A stretch of DNA of 64,000 bases, taken from assembly GCF_019391655.1 (NCBI RefSeq), contig NZ_JAHXPQ010000004.1:496001-560000 (forward strand). Direction: 5' to 3'. Numbering within the stretch: position 1 is the first letter of the stretch; each line of letters starts with the position of its first letter. Positions 51,470-61,227 of this stretch are shown piece by piece. This DNA comes from Mucilaginibacter rivuli (GTDB lineage: Bacteria > Bacteroidota > Bacteroidia > Sphingobacteriales > Sphingobacteriaceae). Below the pieces are notes generated by a model. The model ran no database searches. It had not been told where the DNA came from and saw nothing but the letters and a program-made list of their open reading frames with translations. The position numbers and the translations under genes were made by a program.

Positions 51470-52474
51470 TTAAACCGACCGTAGCAGGGTAAATACTAAA
51501 CCTGCAATTAAAGCAGAAATAGGTATGGTAATGATCCAGGCCCAGATAAGGTTAATGGTAACGCCCCACCTTACGGCAGATATACGTTTTGATAAACCCA
51601 CACCAATAATTGAACCGGTTAAAGTATGTGTTGTAGAAACAGGTATACCAAAACGCTCGGTAATAAATAAGGTAACAGCACCGGCGGTTTCGGCGCTTAC
51701 ACCCTCAAGTGGTGTTATCTTGGTGATCTTGGTACCCATGGTTTTAACGATCTTCCAACCGCCAGACATGGTACCTAATGCTATGGCACTGTAACACACC
51801 AACGGTATCCATTCCGGCATCGCATCAGAATGCTTCAACACACCTGCTGATATCAGCGAAACGTAAATAATACCCATCACCTTTTGCGCATCGTTACCAC
51901 CATGGGCAAAGCTTAACGCGCCCGATGACACCAACTGTAAACGCTTAAACCATTTTTCGGCCTTTGAGGGGCGTGAATTTTTGCAGATGTGCAGAATAGC
52001 GATATTGATTACGTAACCTATTATACTACCGATAACCGGTGCCAAAAAGATAAAGGCGATAGTTTTAATGATAGGCCCCGAGTTGATGGCGCTAAAAGCG
52101 CTTGCACCCATAAACATAGCATTCGTCATACCCGCGCCGGCAAAGCCGCCGATAAGCGTATGCGACGAACTTGAAGGGATACCAAACCACCAGGTAATTA
52201 AATTCCAGGTAATGGCAGCAACAAGCCCGGCTAAAATAACATGCAGGGTAATAAAGTTTTCGAATACGGTTTTGGCTATGGTGTTGGCTACCTTATGGTC
52301 TTTAATAATAAAGTATGCCAGGAAGTTAAAAGCTGCAGCCCAAAGCACCGCCATAAATGGCGATAAAACCTTAGTAGAAACAACGGTCGCAATGGAGTTA
52401 GCCGCATCATGAAATCCGTTTATAAAATCGAATATGATAGCTAAGGCAATTACAACAACCAATAGTGTGGTCAT
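51470..52474 (-). CDS. Pit-family inorganic phosphate transporter
   Basis: 334 aa, about ten TM helices. The duplicated Pit signature is visible: DFINGFHDAANSIATVVSTK and SFAHGGNDAQKVMGIIYV, then GIPVSTTHTLTGSIIGVGLS. It is a low-affinity phosphate/metal-phosphate symporter driven by the proton gradient. The DUF47 gene directly upstream is its usual partner. Confidence 0.94.
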   Translation of the reverse strand: MTTLLVVVIALAIIFDFINGFHDAANSIATVVSTKVLSPFMAVLWAAAFNFLAYFIIKDHKVANTIAKTVFENFITLHVILAGLVAAITWNLITWWFGIPSSSSHTLIGGFAGAGMTNAMFMGASAFSAINSGPIIKTIAFIFLAPVIGSIIGYVINIAILHICKNSRPSKAEKWFKRLQLVSSGALSFAHGGNDAQKVMGIIYVSLISAGVLKHSDAMPEWIPLVCYSAIALGTMSGGWKIVKTMGTKITKITPLEGVSAETAGAVTLFITERFGIPVSTTHTLTGSIIGVGLSKRISAVRWGVTINLIWAWIITIPISALIAGLVFTLLRSV

Positions 52475-52493
52475 ATAAATGTTTTTATGATGT

Positions 52494-53144
52494 TTAGGCG
52501 TTCTTTACTAAGATGGTTTCCATTACGTTGGCAGCATCTTCGCACATATCTGTAGCGTTTTCAAGTGTTGCCAGTATCTCTTTGTACTTTATCAGTTTAA
52601 TAGCATCTGTTTCGTATAAAAACAGGTCGGCAACGGCACGGTCAAACACATAGTCGGCCTGGTTTTCAATGCTGTTAATGCGGATGCACGAATCGGCTAT
52701 ATTGCGTACATTTTTCAGGTCTTTCAGTTCGCGTACAGCTTTTTCCATATCAACCGCTCCCTGTAATATCAGGTCGGCCAGTTTTTTGATGGGAACGGTA
52801 AAATCCTCAACAGCATACAGGTTCATGCGGTTTGCCGCACCCTGAATGTTATCAGCAACATCATCAATCGCGGTAGCCAGGGCATGGATATCTTCCCTGT
52901 CAAACGGGGTGATAAAGTTTTTGCCCAGCTCTAAATATATCTGGTGAGTAAGTTCATCGCCAATATTCTCCAATTTATCTATCTGCTTGTAAAGCTCATC
53001 GCGGGTAGCTGCGTTGTGTGAGTTAACGGTTTCTACCAAAACGGTAGCTATTGCTACCACATTGCTTGCGGCTTGCTCAAATAGGGGGAAAAACACTTTT
53101 CGGTCTTTTGGAACGAAATATTGGAATATAGAGTTTAGTGACAT
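52494..53144 (-). CDS. DUF47 (PhoU-like) Pit accessory protein
   Basis: 216 aa, all helical. Segments such as LENIGDELTHQIYLELGKNF and TPFDREDIHALATAIDDVAD match DUF47, a PhoU relative that commonly precedes pit and regulates it. It starts 19 nt before pit; direct repeats in its upstream region suggest phosphate- or two-component control. Confidence 0.9.
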   Translation of the reverse strand: MSLNSIFQYFVPKDRKVFFPLFEQAASNVVAIATVLVETVNSHNAATRDELYKQIDKLENIGDELTHQIYLELGKNFITPFDREDIHALATAIDDVADNIQGAANRMNLYAVEDFTVPIKKLADLILQGAVDMEKAVRELKDLKNVRNIADSCIRINSIENQADYVFDRAVADLFLYETDAIKLIKYKEILATLENATDMCEDAANVMETILVKNA

Positions 53145-53161
53145 GTTATGGTATTGAGCAG

Positions 53162-53169
53162 CAAATATA
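53162..53169 (-). promoter_or_regulatory. -7 element of the DUF47-pit operon
   Basis: On the minus strand TATATTTG (53169-53162) fits TAnnTTTG, 17 nt before the DUF47 ATG. The TTAACA-type direct repeats begin about 10 nt upstream of it. Confidence 0.55.
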
Positions 53170-53178
53170 AGTTGTCAA

Positions 53179-53280
53179 TGTTAAGTTTATGTTAAGTGTT
53201 GGATTATAAAAAATGGCTTTAAATGGTCAAAATCTTATTTTTTGTTAACGATTGTTAACCGATTGCTGTTTTTGATTAAC
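53179..53280. promoter_or_regulatory. TTAACA-type direct-repeat cluster, divergent DUF47-pit / HK-RR
   Basis: TGTTAAG occurs at 53179-53185 and again at 53190-53196 (11-bp period; CTTAACA on the minus strand). TTGTTAAC occurs at 53242-53249 and 53252-53259 (10-bp period), with a related TTGATTAAC at 53272-53280. Direct repeats one helical turn apart are the usual form of OmpR/PhoB-family sites, and TTAACA repeats match the Bacillus Pho box as I recall it. Binding by the adjacent regulator or a PhoB homologue is inference. Confidence 0.55.
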
Positions 53281-53315
53281 AGGGTGTACTTTTATCTTCA
53301 TATCAGCAAAACAGT

Positions 53316-54968
53316 ATGCAGCAAAAAAAACGCCCCGAATATATTATTACCGCTTTTGTGCTTATCGCATTGTCCCTTATCGGGATAATTGTGGTGCAAG
53401 GCTATTGGACATTAAATGCTTATCGTCAAACTAAAAAGCGGTTCGACAGGGATATCGATACCGCTTTGGTACGTGCCATTGGAGATTGCAAAGAAAGTTA
53501 TATTGACTCGGTGCGGGTGGTGCTGATAAAACGGTTATCGTCACCTGAGATACAGATCAGGATTGACACTCAATTTTATCCCGGGCCTAAAACGTATGGC
53601 TACAATATACGGTTTTACAAAAAGGATATTGGTGAGAACATAAAAACGCGAACGATAGATGCAGGATTAGACGAAGCAGACTACAAGCGCTACAAACGAA
53701 GAGTACGATACCGGGATAAAAATGACCTGCCCCGTTTGCTTACCGAGATTGCTTTTAACGAACCTGAGGTAATGGCCCGGATATTGGGTTTATTAAAGGA
53801 TATGGATATGAAGCAGGGGTCGTCAAATATTATTGATTACCTGCAAAATGATATGGACAAGGGTAATGCAGAAAGAATAAGTAAGAAAATACAACAGCTG
53901 ATATATAACGGAGTGATCACTTTACCCCAAAACTACAGGCGGGCCGATAGCATAAAAATAGCGCGTGCATACAAAAGAGAGCTGAGGCGCATGAATATTA
54001 CAGCAAACTTTCGGTTGGTTTTGCATGACAGGGACATATCACACAAAGCAGCGCGGGCGCGCTATAGCGAAACAGGACAGCATAGCTATAAATACCATGG
54101 CTTTGTTTATTTTGACCATGGCAATGAACTCACAACATTGAATGTACGGGCCACATTTAACAACCCGCAATATGCCATTATCAAAAATATGATGCTCACC
54201 ATGAGCATGTCGGCCTTGTTGATACTGTTCACTACGGCTTGTTTTATTTATATACTACACACCATATTGCGGCAAAAAAAACTGGCCGAGTTAAAAGACG
54301 ACTTTATCAATAACATGACGCATGAGTTGAAAACACCATTAGCTACCATTACTGTAGCTATTGAGGGACTGCAAAAGTTTAATGCACTGAACGATGCCGA
54401 AAAAACGCAGCGCTATTTAGAAACATCGCGCAATGAGTTGAATAAGCTGAATGACCTGGTAACAAAAGTACTCAACATTGCATCCTTCGAGAATAATGAA
54501 CCCGACCTGAGCATAGAGGAGGTAGATATTGATGAAGTGATCAATGGTGTTATAGCATCTGAAAAAATGAAAGCCACTAAAACGGTAAATATTACCTATG
54601 CCAATGCAGATAAGGTGAGCACAATCCATGCCGATAAGCTACATTTTAGAAATGTGTTGCTCAACCTGGTTGATAACGCGGTTAAGTATTCGCACGATAG
54701 TGTGGATATTGCAATCGCGGTTTATAAGCAAGATGGTATGCTCTGTTTTGAGGTAAAAGATAACGGTATTGGCATATCTCACGAAAACATGAAAAATATA
54801 TTCGACAAATTTTACCGGGTACCTACTGGCAACCTGCATAATGTAAAAGGAACAGGCTTGGGCCTGAGCTATGCAAAATCTATTGTTGAGGCGCATGGCG
54901 GCACACTAACCGTTAACAGCGAATTATACAGGGGCTGCCAATTTATTTTTACCTTGCCTTTAAACTAA
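53316..54968 (+). CDS. Transmembrane sensor histidine kinase
   Basis: 550 aa. TM1 at residues 9-30 (YIITAFVLIALSLIGIIVVQ), a periplasmic sensor region of about 260 aa, and TM2 near 291-316. HisKA follows with the phosphoacceptor His336 (NNMTHELKTPLATITVAIEG), then HATPase boxes LLNLVDNAVKYSH, DNGIGIS and GTGLGLSYAK. It pairs with the OmpR-type regulator encoded next, whose start overlaps its stop by 1 nt. Resembles the RprX group of Bacteroidota. Confidence 0.93.
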   Translation: MQQKKRPEYIITAFVLIALSLIGIIVVQGYWTLNAYRQTKKRFDRDIDTALVRAIGDCKESYIDSVRVVLIKRLSSPEIQIRIDTQFYPGPKTYGYNIRFYKKDIGENIKTRTIDAGLDEADYKRYKRRVRYRDKNDLPRLLTEIAFNEPEVMARILGLLKDMDMKQGSSNIIDYLQNDMDKGNAERISKKIQQLIYNGVITLPQNYRRADSIKIARAYKRELRRMNITANFRLVLHDRDISHKAARARYSETGQHSYKYHGFVYFDHGNELTTLNVRATFNNPQYAIIKNMMLTMSMSALLILFTTACFIYILHTILRQKKLAELKDDFINNMTHELKTPLATITVAIEGLQKFNALNDAEKTQRYLETSRNELNKLNDLVTKVLNIASFENNEPDLSIEEVDIDEVINGVIASEKMKATKTVNITYANADKVSTIHADKLHFRNVLLNLVDNAVKYSHDSVDIAIAVYKQDGMLCFEVKDNGIGISHENMKNIFDKFYRVPTGNLHNVKGTGLGLSYAKSIVEAHGGTLTVNSELYRGCQFIFTLPLN

Positions 54969-55669
54969 TGGAAAAAATAAAAGTATTGATGGCCGAAGAC
55001 GAGCTGGCGCTGGCGCATATTGTACGCGAAAGTTTGGAAGAACGCGAGTTTGAAGTAATGCTTTGCGCGGATGGCGAGCAGGCATTAAAAAAATATAAAG
55101 AGTACAAGCCTGATATTTTGGTACTGGATGTGATGATGCCTAAAGCTGATGGCTTTGAAGTTGCCCGTAAAATAAGAGAAACCGACCGCAGTACCCCCAT
55201 CATATTTTTAACTGCCCGTTCGCAGCCTAAAGATGTAGTAACAGGTTTTGAAGCCGGCGCCAACGATTATTTGAAAAAGCCTTTTAGTGTTGAAGAGCTG
55301 ATTGTGAGGATAAAAGTATTGCTAAGTAAAGACAGGGTACTCAATACCCCCAAACTTTTTAAAGACGACCCTAACGAAGTGTTTAATATTGGCGGTTTGG
55401 TTTTTAAGCCCAATAAAAACAGCATTATAAACGGCGTACATGTACAGCAACTTACGTCACGCGAAAGCGATATTTTAAAACTGCTTTGCCGCAGCGAACA
55501 GCAAACCCTGTCGCGCGAAAAGTTGCTGAACGAACTTTGGGGGGATGATAGCTTTTTTAATGCCCGCAGCCTGGATGTGTTTATTACAAAATTGCGCAAA
55601 TACTTAAAAACAGACCCATCGGTGCAGATCATCAATATTCGCGGCGTGGGTTATAGGTTGGTTTGGTAA
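54968..55669 (+). CDS. OmpR/PhoB-family response regulator (RprY-like)
   Basis: 233 aa. Receiver domain: MAEDELA, phosphoacceptor Asp54 in LVLDVMMPKADG and the conserved Lys in YLKKPFS. The winged-helix domain (about 130-233) has LTSRESDILKLLCRSEQQTL, LWGDDSFFNARSLDVFITKL and IINIRGVGYRLVW, close to the RprY type. The divergent phosphate-transport operon and the direct-repeat cluster between them are candidate targets. Confidence 0.93.
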   Translation: MEKIKVLMAEDELALAHIVRESLEEREFEVMLCADGEQALKKYKEYKPDILVLDVMMPKADGFEVARKIRETDRSTPIIFLTARSQPKDVVTGFEAGANDYLKKPFSVEELIVRIKVLLSKDRVLNTPKLFKDDPNEVFNIGGLVFKPNKNSIINGVHVQQLTSRESDILKLLCRSEQQTLSREKLLNELWGDDSFFNARSLDVFITKLRKYLKTDPSVQIINIRGVGYRLVW

Positions 55670-58087
55670 CTACCTCAAACCTATTTTGATCCTGCCGTTA
55701 TCGCCATCCTTTGCTACCAGGTGCAATACAATGCCCTTGTAACGCTTTTTGGCAAGCTCATCCTTATCGGTGATGGTAGAATCCTTTTTTGGATTTCGCA
55801 GTGGTACATCAATAGCAATGTTTGTGCCTGTGGTAAAGCTGTAGGTACCCGCCACGTCAATGTTGAGCACACTCGAACTGATCTTCATCGGGTTAATGAT
55901 CACCTTATCGCCACGCATATCAAATTTAGCGTCCAGGTTAGGGATAGAGATATTATCCAAATTACGGAACGGAAAAGCGAACTTGCCTATACCGTTAATG
56001 GGTTTAAAATTGATGAGGGAGGCATTCTTTAAATTAATAGTGGCATAGCCATTTACCGAGTTTGGTTTCATAACGCCCTTATCGCTAAGGCCACCTTTTA
56101 TTTGTGCCTTGGCGGATAAGAAGCCCTTCAGGTTATCTGATGTGAGCGATGTTAGCCCGAAATTATTGAAGGCGTAAAAAAACTCATGTACATCCACATT
56201 GCTGATTATGGTGCTCAGGATAAATTTATTTTGATTATCCACCTGGTTTATCACCTGCGCGTTTAGTTTGAGCGAGCCGCCTGCATGCTTTACACTTACG
56301 TTATTAAGTACAAAACCATCTTCGGATAATAAGATATCTGCAGTGGCATTGGTCGCCAGAAATTTATTGTAATAAACCTTATCAACACGGATATGCATGT
56401 TGGCCTTGCCTTTATCCAACACATTGTACAATTGGTCTATAATATTACCGCTATTGGCAGTTTTGGGTTTGATGTTTTTACGGCTGTTCAAAAAACCAAG
56501 GAACTCACCCAGGTATAACTGCGGACTGGTTACCTGCCAGTTGAGCACAATCTTCTCAGGAGAGTTATAATACAGGTTGAGGAAATTATTTACCTTACCT
56601 TCCATCAGTACAATACTACGGCCACTTTGCACACGAATGTTTTTCAGGATAAGGTCATTACGCAAAAAGTTGAGCGACAGTGAACTATTGGTAAGCTGTA
56701 AACCACGGGATACATAATTAATGTTGGCATTCTTTAAATTGATAGTACCCGCGATAGCCGGTTTATTAATACGATAATCCACAATATCGGCCTTATACTT
56801 TAACCGAATATCGGCAATGCCGCTGCCAAATTTAACCACTTTGCCACCCATTAATGTATTGAGGTTAGCTATCGGGAAATGAGAAACGAAATTACCTGTA
56901 GCATAAGGTTTGGCAAAGTTGACAATGCTCCCTGTATCTATACTAAAAGGCAGGTTGCTGTACTTGCCGGTAAGGTGGAAAAGGTGGATAACCGAGTTCG
57001 AGTCGGTGTTCCCTTTTCTGCTGTCGCGATTATTTGTAAATACTCCGTTAAAACTGCAATCATTTATCACACCGCCGGGAATGGAAAGGCGATTGTTGCG
57101 CATAATTGCTTCTACATGTAAATAAGGACTGCCGCCACCAAAACTGCCCGAAATAGTAGCCTTAACATTAATAGGCCTGTCAAAGTTGAACTTATTTATG
57201 GTGGGCGTAATGTTTGCTGCCAAAAGCGATGAAGCATCGCGCCAAAGGATTTGTTTTGCGCCAACGTTGATCATAAACTCGCTGGTTTTTTTGCTTACCG
57301 CGAATTTGGCTTCCAGGTCGAACGGGATACTGCCTATTTCAAAGTTGCTGCCTTTAACGTTTATCCTTTCGGCTTTACCATCATAATCTGCAATGAGGTT
57401 GCCGGTCACAGTTTTATTTTTTAAAAAGCTGCCGTTCTCTGTTTTAAAAGCCATGCTTTTGCTCAGCAGGTTTAAACCGAGCTCAGCATGCCAGTTATCG
57501 CCATGATAATCTATTATTCCGTTCAATTGGTAAACATCATAACTAAAGAGTTTTTGCTTATGGTCATCATCAATAATAACAGTAACATTGGTTAAGCTAA
57601 ATTTATGCAATTGTGCTGATGGCCCGCCGCTATCGCCATCATCCACTTTTGCTTTTTTAGAGCCTTTTTTAAATACAGCGGTATTACTGTAGCCGGAGGT
57701 GTCTGTGTACAGGTCAATCGCGGCATTGCTGATATCGATATGGTTAATACTAACAGTGCCTTTAAGCAGGGCAAGCATATTAACTGATACGTTCATTATT
57801 TTGGCATCTAACAAGGTATGATGATGTTCGGGGTATTTGCTATCCCGCAAGGTAACATTGCGCAATGACAAGGAAACATCCGGGAAATTAGTAAATACAG
57901 AAGGCTGTATATCGGCAATGGTTAACTTCCCGTTAAGGTTATGGTTAAGCTTTTTTGACACCAGTGCCAGTACATTGGCTTTGTTTGAGCTGATATAGAT
58001 AAACACCCCGCCAATAACAAGGATAACGATAAGAATAAACAAACTCAGCACTTTTAAGCTAATCTTTAACCATTTCGGCATTTTCAT
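55670..58087 (-). CDS. AsmA-family protein
   Basis: 805 aa. An N-terminal TM anchor (LKVLSLFILIVILVIGGVFI) is followed by the AsmA/DUF748-like segment NGKLTIADIQPSVFTNFPDV and repetitive beta-strand-rich sequence typical of AsmA/TamB-type bridge proteins between the membranes. The C-terminal AsmA region has INPMKISSSVLNIDVAGTYS. It may help lipid transport or outer-membrane assembly. Its stop abuts the stop of the response regulator. Confidence 0.88.
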   Translation of the reverse strand: MKMPKWLKISLKVLSLFILIVILVIGGVFIYISSNKANVLALVSKKLNHNLNGKLTIADIQPSVFTNFPDVSLSLRNVTLRDSKYPEHHHTLLDAKIMNVSVNMLALLKGTVSINHIDISNAAIDLYTDTSGYSNTAVFKKGSKKAKVDDGDSGGPSAQLHKFSLTNVTVIIDDDHKQKLFSYDVYQLNGIIDYHGDNWHAELGLNLLSKSMAFKTENGSFLKNKTVTGNLIADYDGKAERINVKGSNFEIGSIPFDLEAKFAVSKKTSEFMINVGAKQILWRDASSLLAANITPTINKFNFDRPINVKATISGSFGGGSPYLHVEAIMRNNRLSIPGGVINDCSFNGVFTNNRDSRKGNTDSNSVIHLFHLTGKYSNLPFSIDTGSIVNFAKPYATGNFVSHFPIANLNTLMGGKVVKFGSGIADIRLKYKADIVDYRINKPAIAGTINLKNANINYVSRGLQLTNSSLSLNFLRNDLILKNIRVQSGRSIVLMEGKVNNFLNLYYNSPEKIVLNWQVTSPQLYLGEFLGFLNSRKNIKPKTANSGNIIDQLYNVLDKGKANMHIRVDKVYYNKFLATNATADILLSEDGFVLNNVSVKHAGGSLKLNAQVINQVDNQNKFILSTIISNVDVHEFFYAFNNFGLTSLTSDNLKGFLSAKAQIKGGLSDKGVMKPNSVNGYATINLKNASLINFKPINGIGKFAFPFRNLDNISIPNLDAKFDMRGDKVIINPMKISSSVLNIDVAGTYSFTTGTNIAIDVPLRNPKKDSTITDKDELAKKRYKGIVLHLVAKDGDNGRIKIGLR

Positions 58088-58223
58088 AATTTATTATTAG
58101 AATGCCTTATCGGGCTTATTTGTTTTTAAAACTATGTGTTAATATAAGGTTAACTATGGCATTGATTTGACAACGTAACCCATTATATTATTGCATGATA
58201 GTAATTTTCTAATAAATTAAACG

Positions 58224-58231
58224 TACCTTTG
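58224..58231 (+). promoter_or_regulatory. Candidate typA promoter -7 element
   Basis: TACCTTTG fits TAnnTTTG and lies 24 nt before the typA ATG. No TTG -33 box is clear. Confidence 0.5.
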
Positions 58232-58255
58232 CGCCAAAATTAAGGTAGCATTTTC

Positions 58256-60067
58256 ATGCAAAAAATAAGAAACATAGCGATCATCGCACACGTTGACCAC
58301 GGCAAGACTACGTTGGTTGATAAGATTTTACATAGCTGCGCCATCTTCCGCGACAACGAGGAAACAGGCGAATTGATTTTGGACAACAATGACCTGGAAC
58401 GCGAACGAGGTATCACCATCGTATCGAAAAACGTTTCGGTAATGTACAAAGATGTTAAGATCAACATTATTGATACCCCTGGTCACGCCGATTTTGGTGG
58501 CGAGGTTGAGCGTGTATTGAAAATGGCTGATGGTGTATTATTACTTTGTGATGCTTTTGAAGGCGCTATGCCTCAAACACGTTTTGTTACCCAAAAGGCT
58601 TTGGCTTTAGGCTTAAAACCAATTGTAGTAGTAAACAAGGTAGATAAAGAAAACTGCCGCCCTGAAGAAGTTTACGAACAAATTTTTGAATTGTTCTTTA
58701 ACCTTGATGCAACCGAAGAGCAATTGGATTTCCCGGTTATTTACGGTTCGTCAAAACAAGGTTGGATGAGCACCGACTACAAACAAAAAACAGAAGATAT
58801 CTTCCCGTTAATGGATGCTATTTTGGCTAACATTCCGCCGGCGCCTATTGAAGAAGGTACTTTGCAAATGCAGATCACATCGTTAGATTATTCGTCTTTC
58901 GTAGGTCGTATCGCTATAGGCCGCGTTGCCCGTGGTACTATAAAAGAGAACATGCCGGTATCATTGGTAAAACGCGATGGCACTATCCAAAAATCGAGAA
59001 TAAAAGAACTATATACTTTTGAAGGTTTGGGTAAAGTTAAAGCTACATCGGTAAGCAGCGGCGATATTTGCGCTGTTGTAGGTATTGAAGGTTTTGACAT
59101 TGGCGATACCATTGCCGATTTTGAGAACCCCGAGCAACTGGCTGTTATTAAAATTGATGAGCCTACCATGAATATGTTGTTTACCATTAACAACTCACCG
59201 TTTTTTGGTAAAGAAGGTAAATTTGTAACATCACGTCACTTACGCGATCGTTTGTACAAAGAGATGGAAAAGAATCTGGCTTTGAAGGTTGTTGAAACCG
59301 AATCGCCTGATGCTTACCTGGTGTATGGCCGTGGTATCCTCCACTTGTCGGTATTGATCGAGACCATGCGTCGCGAAGGATACGAGATACAGGTAGGCCA
59401 GCCACAGGTTATCATAAAAGAAATTGATGGTGTTAAATGTGAGCCTATCGAAACTTTGATAGTTGACGTACCTGCCGAAGTATCGGGTAAAGTAATCGAG
59501 TTGGTAACACAACGTAAAGGCGAGATGCTGATCATGGAGCCTAAAGGCGATTTGCAGCATTTGGAGTTTGATATCCCTGCGCGTGGTATCATTGGTTTAC
59601 GTAACAACGTATTAACCGCTACCGGTGGCGAGGCTATTATGGCACACCGCTTTAAAGCTTACGAGCCTTGGAAAGGTACTATCCCCGGCCGTTTAAATGG
59701 TGTATTGGTATCAATGGATACCGGTAAAACTACCGCTTTCGCAATTGATAAATTGCAAGATCGTGGTCGTTTCTTTATCGATCCGGGAGCAGATATTTAC
59801 GAAGGACAGGTTTTAGGCGAGCACATCCGCGATAACGATCTGGTAATTAACTTAACCAAAGGCAAGCAGTTAACCAACATGCGTGCATCAGGCAGCGATA
59901 CCAACGTGCGTATTGCACCGGCTATCAAATTCTCGTTAGAGGAAGCGATGGAATACATCCAGGCTGATGAGTATATTGAAATTACCCCGGTTGCTATGCG
60001 TTTACGTAAAATTTACCTGAACGAAGGCGAGCGCCGCAACAACGCTAAAAAGTTTACTAATCAATAA
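58256..60067 (+). CDS. typA: Ribosome-binding GTPase TypA/BipA
   Basis: 603 aa. GTPase motifs: IIAHVDHGKTTLVDKIL (P-loop), DTPGHADFGGEVERVL, NKVD and SSKQGWM; the C-terminal domains carry ERERGIT and GDLQHLEFDIPARGIIGLRN. It assists late ribosome assembly and stress adaptation. It is monocistronic, with its own terminator. Confidence 0.98.
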   Translation: MQKIRNIAIIAHVDHGKTTLVDKILHSCAIFRDNEETGELILDNNDLERERGITIVSKNVSVMYKDVKINIIDTPGHADFGGEVERVLKMADGVLLLCDAFEGAMPQTRFVTQKALALGLKPIVVVNKVDKENCRPEEVYEQIFELFFNLDATEEQLDFPVIYGSSKQGWMSTDYKQKTEDIFPLMDAILANIPPAPIEEGTLQMQITSLDYSSFVGRIAIGRVARGTIKENMPVSLVKRDGTIQKSRIKELYTFEGLGKVKATSVSSGDICAVVGIEGFDIGDTIADFENPEQLAVIKIDEPTMNMLFTINNSPFFGKEGKFVTSRHLRDRLYKEMEKNLALKVVETESPDAYLVYGRGILHLSVLIETMRREGYEIQVGQPQVIIKEIDGVKCEPIETLIVDVPAEVSGKVIELVTQRKGEMLIMEPKGDLQHLEFDIPARGIIGLRNNVLTATGGEAIMAHRFKAYEPWKGTIPGRLNGVLVSMDTGKTTAFAIDKLQDRGRFFIDPGADIYEGQVLGEHIRDNDLVINLTKGKQLTNMRASGSDTNVRIAPAIKFSLEEAMEYIQADEYIEITPVAMRLRKIYLNEGERRNNAKKFTNQ

Positions 60068-60085
60068 TTAGCGTTTAATATAATT

Positions 60086-60120
60086 AAAAGAGGCAAGCCG
60101 AAAAGCTTGCCTCTTTTTTT
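60086..60120 (+). terminator. Intrinsic terminator after typA
   Basis: Perfect 13-bp stem aaaagaggcaagc / gcttgcctctttt, 6-nt loop, long T-run. Confidence 0.93.
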
Positions 60121-60177
60121 TGGAGTAATATTTAAGGCTATTAAATAAATATGTGTAAAGGCAAGTAGCCTTTAAAA

Positions 60178-60207
60178 TTGCTTTGCCGGTAATTAATGAT
60201 AATTTTG
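60178..60207 (+). promoter_or_regulatory. Promoter of the polysaccharide cluster
   Basis: TTG (60178-60180), a 19-bp spacer and TAATTTTG (60200-60207) reproduce the Bacteroidota promoter consensus. It overlaps the upstream candidate start (ATG 60196) and lies 9 nt before ATG 60217, which is why the latter is preferred as the start. Confidence 0.65.
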
Positions 60208-60216
60208 GCCAATCGC

Positions 60217-61227
60217 ATGTTAAGCCCCGATCATAAAATCAGCATACTAACCGTTACCTACGGCAACAGGTGGCAGTACCTGCAGGTATTAATTAAATAC
60301 GCTTTAAGCCATAGTAATGTGGCGGAAGTGGTTGTGGTTGATAATGCATCTGCATACAGCGTTGCCGACCGGGTTAACGAATTTAACGATGCCAGGATAA
60401 AAGTAATCAGCAATACTGAAAATGAAGGTTCGGCCGGCGGGTATAACGCAGCCATAAACCAGGCCTATCAAAGTAATTGTGCCAACTTATTTTTCATGCT
60501 TGACGATGATAACCTACCCGCCGCAGGTGTGATTGATACTTTGATTTCCGAATGGGACGCGACCGAATTGCCAAACAATAAAAAAGCTTTGTTTTGCCTG
60601 CGCGAAGACAGGGCCGTACACATCAAAATAGCCAAAGGTGAAGACCCCTACAGGTATTACCTTGTTGCCAATAATTTTTTAGGCTTCAGTGTTTTTCGGG
60701 TATTTCAAAATCAACTATTCAAACTAAGGGATAAATTTAAACAGAACAGCCCGTATCTGCCACGTGTTAAAATGCCTTATGTGCCTTATGGTGGTTTAAT
60801 GTTCCACCGAAGCCTTATTGCCGATATTGGCTTGCCTGATCGGAATATGTTTGTCTATGTCGATGATTCTGAATACACTTATCGTATCACACAAAATCAC
60901 GGAACAATATGGCTCATCCCGTCATGTCGCATATCCGACCTTGAACAATCCCAAGGCATTGGCTATAAAAAAAGGCTGTTTCACTCGCCACTGTTAGATC
61001 AATGGAACTTTCGCACCTATTATCATGTGCGCAACCGTATGTATTTTTATTCGAGAGTAGCCATAAAGAACAAGATAGTGTTCCAAATAAATAAAACTTT
61101 GTACTTAACTTACTTACAAATTGTAAGTTTGCTATCTTCAAAAGTTAAGGAATATAAAAAATTAGTGCTGGCAATAAATGATGGCCTCGCCGGTAAATTA
61201 GGCAAGGCTGATAACGATAGATTTTAA
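60217..61227 (+). CDS. Family 2 glycosyltransferase
   Basis: 336 aa from ATG 60217; an ATG at 60196 adds seven residues but would precede the likely transcription start. GT-A fold signatures: ILTVTYGNRWQYLQVLIKYA, VVVVDNASAYS and the metal-binding FMLDDDNLPA. Rhamnosyltransferase/galactofuranosyltransferase-like features are seen in GSAGGYNAAINQAYQ. It adds a sugar to a surface-polysaccharide intermediate. Donor and acceptor are unknown. It starts a cluster with methyltransferases and a flippase. Confidence 0.88.
   Translation: MLSPDHKISILTVTYGNRWQYLQVLIKYALSHSNVAEVVVVDNASAYSVADRVNEFNDARIKVISNTENEGSAGGYNAAINQAYQSNCANLFFMLDDDNLPAAGVIDTLISEWDATELPNNKKALFCLREDRAVHIKIAKGEDPYRYYLVANNFLGFSVFRVFQNQLFKLRDKFKQNSPYLPRVKMPYVPYGGLMFHRSLIADIGLPDRNMFVYVDDSEYTYRITQNHGTIWLIPSCRISDLEQSQGIGYKKRLFHSPLLDQWNFRTYYHVRNRMYFYSRVAIKNKIVFQINKTLYLTYLQIVSLLSSKVKEYKKLVLAINDGLAGKLGKADNDRF

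Noticed and set aside
60196..60216. ATG 60196 as the glycosyltransferase start
   Set aside because: It lies within the TTG-N19-TAATTTTG promoter, upstream of the expected transcription start; kept only as an alternative.
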